Positions 59,782-64,000 of a DNA stretch of 64,000 bases are shown piece after piece. Each line of letters starts with the position of its first letter. Within the stretch, counting starts at the first letter, position 1. The position numbers and the translations under genes are program-made. The notes beneath the pieces were generated by a model, which worked only from the letters and a program-made list of their open reading frames with translations, was not told where the DNA came from and ran no database searches. The DNA comes from JAUWKC01 sp035527845 (lineage in GTDB: Bacteria > Planctomycetota > Phycisphaerae > Sedimentisphaerales > Anaerobacaceae): positions 10,742 through 74,741 of the forward strand of contig DATKZT010000106.1 in the NCBI GenBank assembly GCA_035527845.1, given 5' to 3'.

Positions 59782-62700
59782 GTGAGAAAAAGATAAAATG
59801 GACCGAGCAGCAGTTGCGTGCGATCACCGCGCGGGGCGGCGATGTGCTCGTCACCGCATCGGCCGGGACCGGCAAGACGGCCGTGCTGTCGGGCCGGTGC
59901 GTCGATATAGTGGCCGACAGGTCCGCGTGCCCAGATGTCTGGAGCATCCTGGTCCTGACGTTCACCGAGGCGGCTGCCGAGCAGATGCGCTCGCGAATCG
60001 CACAGCAGCTAAATGACGCCTATCTTGAAAGGCGGGACCCGCACCTCAGACACCAGCTCCTGCTCCTTCAGGGTGCGGACATCAGCACCATACATTCCTT
60101 CTGCAAACGGCTCATAACCGAGCACTTTTATAAGCTCGGCCTCGACCCGACTTTTCGTGTCATCGACGGCGACGAACAACGCCTCCTAAAGGCCGAAGCC
60201 CTCGAAAAGACCATCGAATGGGCCTGGACGCAGAGCAACCTCGTCTCGCCTCTCCACGAGCTTTTTTATCGCCGGGACCTCCGCACCACGGATGGCTTTC
60301 CAGCCAAGATAATAGCCGTCAGCAATTTTCTCGATGGCCTCGTTTCACGCGATAACTGGTGCCGGCGCGCCGACAGGTTGGCTCAGGCCGCCAACCCCTT
60401 CGCCGGCGAACTTGGGCAAAGACAAATGCAGATCATCGAGCGAAGGCTCCGGTCTATGCTTGAGCAGCTTCGCTGCGCAAAAACACTCTATGAAAGCCGC
60501 GGCCAAGGCGACTGGTCGGGCCGCTGCGAAGAAACCTATATAAGACCCCTCGCGCAACTCATGGACTTGCTGACGGCCGGCGACTGGGACGAATTCACCG
60601 AAGGAATACGAGGTTTTCAAAAACCAACGGTCAGAAAGCCGCCGGGAGTTGCTGAGCCTCTCGACGAGCTGATAAAAAGCATGGTCAAGAAGGCAGTGGA
60701 CGGCATTGACGAGCTTCTCGAATTGGCAGTTTTGAATCCGGAGTACCTCGACAAAGTCAGCGGCGCCGTCGGCCGTCAGACAACGGTGCTTGTCGAGCTT
60801 GTCAAAAGATTCGACCGGTTGTACAGCCAGGCCAAGCGAGCCATAAACTGTCTGGATTTTGCCGACCTCGAACATCATGCGCTGAGCCTTCTGAGCGCCG
60901 AAGACTCCTCGCAGGAGCAACTGTCACCGTCGGCCGCGGCCCTGGCCCTGCGCAGCCGATACAGGTACATATTTGTCGATGAGTATCAGGATATAAACGG
61001 CGTCCAGCAGACAATACTCGATTTGCTCAGCAGCGGCGGCAATGTATTCGTTGTCGGCGACGTCAAGCAGAGCATCTACGCCTGGCGCGGCGCTGAGCCC
61101 GACATCTTCATCGAACATCTCAAACAGGCTTCGAACGACCGCGCCGATGCCCCAGCCGGTCTCCGCGTTGACCTCAATACAAACTTCCGCTCTGCCAAAG
61201 GTGTTCTTGATTTCGTCAACAAAATATTCGGTCGCATAATGAGCGCGCGCTTCGCAAAAATAGACTACGATGAATCCGCCAGGTTGAGACCGGCGCCCGA
61301 AAACAAGCCGAAGCCGTCGACAAGCGACGCAGCGCACGCCGTCGAATTTCACATCCTTTGCCGGGATGTGACGGACCCGGATTCCGCAATCGACCGGACT
61401 ACCGCACCAGGTGACACCGATAACCAGACCATTGTCAGCAGTCGGCAGCTTCAGGCTGCGATGATTGCCCGGCGAATAAGGCAAATGGTCGGCGCTGACG
61501 CCGGCAAGGCCGAATTCGAGATCTATGACAAGCGTCAGGACAGGTCCAGAGACGTCGAATATCGTGACATCGTGGTGCTGATGCGGTCGCTGGCCAAAAA
61601 GGCCGATTTCGTCGAAGTGCTCCGCCTGGCAGGAATACCCGTCAACTGCGACGCGATAGCAGGCTACTTCGAGGCCACCGAAATCAGCGACCTCTTGTCT
61701 CTGCTCAAGGTCCTCGACAATCCCCAGCGCGATATCGAGCTGGCAGCCGTGCTTCGAAGCCCCCTCTTCGGCGTCACCGACACCCAGCTGGCCAAACTCA
61801 CAATGCACGCCAAGAGCGGCCGGCAGCAGCGCAGCTTCCATGACTCTGTCATTTCTTACTGTGACTCCGGCCCCGACCCCGCTTTGGTCGGCAAACTGCG
61901 AAAAGTCCTTGCGCAAATCGAACAGTGGCGAACCCTCGCCCGACGCGGCAGTCTCGCCGACTTGATCTGGCAAATCTACCGTGAAACCGGTTACCTGTCA
62001 TTTGTTACCGCGCTGCCCAATGGTCAGGCGCGCCGGGCCAACCTTCTCAAGCTGCACGACCGCGCCATCCAGTTCGAAGGCTTCGCAAGCAGCCGGGGAG
62101 TCGCCTCGCTTACGCGCTTCGTCGAGTTCATTGAAAAGCTCCAGCAGGTCGGCCAGGACTGGGCCCCCGCCGAGCCCGACAGTTCTGCCGAAAACTCCGT
62201 CCGCGTTATAAGCGTCCACAAAAGCAAGGGACTCGAATTCCCCGTCGTCTTTCTCGCCGAGCTCGACGGTAGATTCAACAAGAGTGACCTGTACGATGAT
62301 TGCCTCGCCGACAGCCGCTATACCCTCGGCCTGCAAATCATCGACCGGCCCTCGAACAGCAGGCTCCGCTCGCTGGCCCATCAGGTCATCGCCGAGGAAA
62401 AACTTGCCGCCTCGCTTGCCGAGGAGATGCGCATCCTCTACGTCGCCGCCACACGCGCCAGAGAAAGACTTATCCTGACCGCCTCGCAAAGCAGCAATCA
62501 CTGCCGAGACATCCTCTGCAAAGGTTTCTTCTTCGGCGACGCGCCCATCGGTGACTGGGCGCTTCTCGACTGTCAGAACCCGCTCGAATGGCTCCTGTAC
62601 GGCCTTTGCGACCAGAAGAACCTCCACGAAGCCTTCCAAACAGAACTGGCCGGCGAGACGCGCGACGACAAACTCTTCGATCTGACATTGCATGACCGCG

Positions 62701-63530
62701 ACGAGCTTGAAAACCTCTCGGAAAGCATCCTCGAACTAAAGGCCGACAAATACAGGCGAGTCGGGCGAACGGTGAAGAAGCCCGGGCGAAAACCAAAGGA
62801 CGCACGATTGCTCGAGCAGGTAAAAAGCTCTTTGAGCTGGTCTTATGGCTTCGGTGATGCGCCCGTCTTGCCGGCAAAGCTGTCCGTGACGCAACTGACA
62901 CATCGCAATGACGAATACGTCAGGCCCGACTACTCCGGCGCACTGGACCGCCGGCCGAGCGCCCTTCCGGCAGGCGAAGGTGACATCATCGAATCGGTCG
63001 AGGCAAGGACCGTCGGCACTGCAACGCATCTGCTAATCGCAGAGCTTGATTTGACGGGGCCTATTGACAAAGAAGCGGTTGAAAGGGTGAGAGAACGAAT
63101 GACAGCCGACGGCAGCATAACCCCCCCCGTCGCCGAGCGTATCGACGTCGAATCCATAATACAGTTTTTCACAAGCGACCTGGGCCGCCAGGCGATTGAT
63201 GCCCGAAATACCCTCTGGCGCGAATGGCCCTTCACCTTCACCGTGCCCGCCTCTAACTGGTGTGCGACCGAAGATTCGACAGGAGCCGGCTGCGGGGATG
63301 AACCTATCATTGTGCAGGGCATCATCGACATGCTCATCAGGACCCCGCGGGGCCTGTTGGTGATAGACTTCAAAACAGACAACGTCAGCCCAGAAGAGGC
63401 GACCCGGCGAGCAACGCTTTATCGCCAACAGCTCGCCCTCTACAGCAGCGCCGCCGCCGAGATTCTAAAATCACACGTCGCCGCAACCTGGCTCTACTTC
63501 CTTACCCCCCGCTGTGCCGTCAGACTATAA
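59778..63530 (+). CDS. addA: AddAB helicase-nuclease subunit A
   Basis: 1250 aa superfamily-1 helicase with a nuclease domain. Q-motif-like WTEQQLRAI, Walker A VTASAGTGKT (25-34), Walker B DEYQDINGVQ (from 401), GDVKQSIYAWRGAEPDIF, and late motifs VISVHKSKGLEFPVVFLAEL and LYVAATRARERLIL are all present. The C-terminal nuclease has GIIDMLIRTPRGLLVIDFKTDN near 1185-1200. The length and order match AddA. Coupled to addB by a four-base overlap; the pair forms the recombination end-processing enzyme of this genome instead of RecBCD. Confidence 0.94.
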   Translation: MSEKKIKWTEQQLRAITARGGDVLVTASAGTGKTAVLSGRCVDIVADRSACPDVWSILVLTFTEAAAEQMRSRIAQQLNDAYLERRDPHLRHQLLLLQGADISTIHSFCKRLITEHFYKLGLDPTFRVIDGDEQRLLKAEALEKTIEWAWTQSNLVSPLHELFYRRDLRTTDGFPAKIIAVSNFLDGLVSRDNWCRRADRLAQAANPFAGELGQRQMQIIERRLRSMLEQLRCAKTLYESRGQGDWSGRCEETYIRPLAQLMDLLTAGDWDEFTEGIRGFQKPTVRKPPGVAEPLDELIKSMVKKAVDGIDELLELAVLNPEYLDKVSGAVGRQTTVLVELVKRFDRLYSQAKRAINCLDFADLEHHALSLLSAEDSSQEQLSPSAAALALRSRYRYIFVDEYQDINGVQQTILDLLSSGGNVFVVGDVKQSIYAWRGAEPDIFIEHLKQASNDRADAPAGLRVDLNTNFRSAKGVLDFVNKIFGRIMSARFAKIDYDESARLRPAPENKPKPSTSDAAHAVEFHILCRDVTDPDSAIDRTTAPGDTDNQTIVSSRQLQAAMIARRIRQMVGADAGKAEFEIYDKRQDRSRDVEYRDIVVLMRSLAKKADFVEVLRLAGIPVNCDAIAGYFEATEISDLLSLLKVLDNPQRDIELAAVLRSPLFGVTDTQLAKLTMHAKSGRQQRSFHDSVISYCDSGPDPALVGKLRKVLAQIEQWRTLARRGSLADLIWQIYRETGYLSFVTALPNGQARRANLLKLHDRAIQFEGFASSRGVASLTRFVEFIEKLQQVGQDWAPAEPDSSAENSVRVISVHKSKGLEFPVVFLAELDGRFNKSDLYDDCLADSRYTLGLQIIDRPSNSRLRSLAHQVIAEEKLAASLAEEMRILYVAATRARERLILTASQSSNHCRDILCKGFFFGDAPIGDWALLDCQNPLEWLLYGLCDQKNLHEAFQTELAGETRDDKLFDLTLHDRDELENLSESILELKADKYRRVGRTVKKPGRKPKDARLLEQVKSSLSWSYGFGDAPVLPAKLSVTQLTHRNDEYVRPDYSGALDRRPSALPAGEGDIIESVEARTVGTATHLLIAELDLTGPIDKEAVERVRERMTADGSITPPVAERIDVESIIQFFTSDLGRQAIDARNTLWREWPFTFTVPASNWCATEDSTGAGCGDEPIIVQGIIDMLIRTPRGLLVIDFKTDNVSPEEATRRATLYRQQLALYSSAAAEILKSHVAATWLYFLTPRCAVRL

Positions 63531-63565
63531 CCTGCCCGCCGGTAAAGCCAACACGCCAGGAACGC

Positions 63566-63796
63566 TTGACTCTTACCGTCGCCGCGGCCCGACGGGCGCG
63601 AACCAGCAACGGCCGGATAATGGGCTTTATCACCCTCGAGGATTCCTCCGGCCTGGCCGAGGTCACCTTCTTCCCGAACCGAATCGGCCAATATGAAAAC
63701 CTCTGCTCCGCCTCCGGCCTCGTCTGGCTAACCGGCAGGGTGTGCGAGCATTTATCTTCAATAACGGTACAATGTCGCAATTCGGGCCCGGCGTGA
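63566..63796 (+). pseudogene. Orphan OB-fold fragment from the C-terminus of a DnaE-type polymerase
   Basis: 77 codons with no ATG; only a TTG at 63566 could serve. RRARTSNGRIMGFITLEDSSGLAEVTFFPNRIGQYENLCSASGLVWLTGRVCEHLSSITVQC is the nucleic-acid-binding OB domain found at the end of DNA polymerase III alpha subunits, particularly the error-prone DnaE2 type. The frame upstream runs into addA in another phase, so the polymerase part is absent. It ends normally with a stop. Most likely a remnant; a small functional OB protein translated from the TTG cannot be excluded. Confidence 0.55.
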
Positions 63797-63805
63797 CCCC
63801 TGTTA

Positions 63806-63875
63806 GCCGCCGGCACTGCCGGCGGTCCCCTTGCTTCTATCCCGCGCCTTCGGGGTTTACCCGCCGTCGGCGGGT
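63806..63875. repeat. Two GC-rich palindromes with a shared tail (REP-like)
   Basis: 63806-63826 is a near-perfect 21-base palindrome (GCCGCCGGCA, C, TGCCGGCGGT) and 63859-63875 a perfect 17-base palindrome (ACCCGCCG, T, CGGCGGGT). Both are followed by GTCCCCTTGC, starting at 63825 and 63874. They could be dispersed REP-type elements or form a terminator region for the addBA unit, although no T-run follows. Confidence 0.5.
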
Positions 63876-64000
63876 CCCCTTGCACCACCTGTCTTCCCGA
63901 CCGAGCTTGCCCCCAAGGGGTGCAGCGAGCGGAGAGATCTCACCACCACGCCTGCCCCCAGGGTGCACTCCTGCGCACTCACAAACCGGGGGTCATTGCG

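Noticed and set aside
1..64000. CRISPR arrays, rRNA genes, intact insertion sequences or a replication origin
   Set aside because: No regularly spaced repeats, no conserved rRNA segments, no transposase with terminal inverted repeats and no DnaA-box cluster were seen.

Overview
The window reads as about 64 kb of a Planctomycetota chromosome, most likely from the Phycisphaerae/Sedimentisphaerales side. This is inferred from gene content, not from a marker gene: an ECF sigma factor carrying a large membrane domain, many secreted beta-propeller and CsgG-like proteins, a GLUG-repeat protein with a dockerin-like tail, a planctomycete-style fused type II secretion assembly platform, and spermidine-synthase-like membrane fusions. 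Coding density is high and the base composition is moderately GC-rich, with a clearly AT-richer patch around 48.2-49.5 kb.

Layout. 0-3.6 kb (minus): arginine genes argB-argD-argF, with a DNA methyltransferase (cut by the window edge) translationally coupled to argF. 3.7-12.2 kb: lipoprotein-type MsrA, an XRE regulator with a small membrane protein and a repeat operator, a Cys-rich protein, a membrane-tethered ECF sigma factor, D-aminoacyl-tRNA deacylase, a secreted protein of unknown role and a radical SAM enzyme. 12.4-18.6 kb: a tight secretion/pilus operon (GspK, GspL-like, GspM-like, GspC/PilP-like, GspD) with no ATPase or major pilin. It runs directly into a glycosyltransferase and a BshC-like/BshB1-like pair suggestive of a bacillithiol-type thiol pathway. 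21.7-27.3 kb (minus): spermidine-synthase-like membrane protein, secreted propeller protein, nitroreductase, DUF763 protein.

27.6-47.1 kb: a segment bounded by a complete tRNA-Val gene and a same-orientation 39-bp copy of that tRNA's 3' half, the geometry left by tRNA-targeting integrative elements. It holds two large plus-strand operons. The first is ECF sigma, anti-sigma-like protein, secreted protein, three CsgG-like proteins and a propeller protein. The second is nine tightly packed genes: rhomboid-like protein, PflA-like radical SAM enzyme, a 64-aa protein, Ycf46-type AAA ATPase, DUF1257-like, DUF2997, a zinc-ribbon protein with a degenerate signal-peptidase fold, TPR protein and PilT-like ATPase. 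Broken recombination and nuclease genes sit beside the tRNA. 47.2-48.2 kb: a second nitroreductase, an unusual tRNA-Ala (CGC) and two integrase tail fragments.

48.2-64 kb: GLUG/dockerin secreted protein, a remarkable fusion of pentapeptide repeats, ion channel and papain-like hydrolase, a PfkB kinase, a PAS protein ending without an output domain, a secreted ClpP-fold protease, and the AddB-AddA recombination helicase-nuclease followed by an orphan DnaE-type OB-fold fragment and GC-rich palindromes.

The strongest candidates for undescribed systems are the nine-gene Ycf46/signal-peptidase-like/PilT operon, the sigma-controlled CsgG operon, and the channel-hydrolase fusion.
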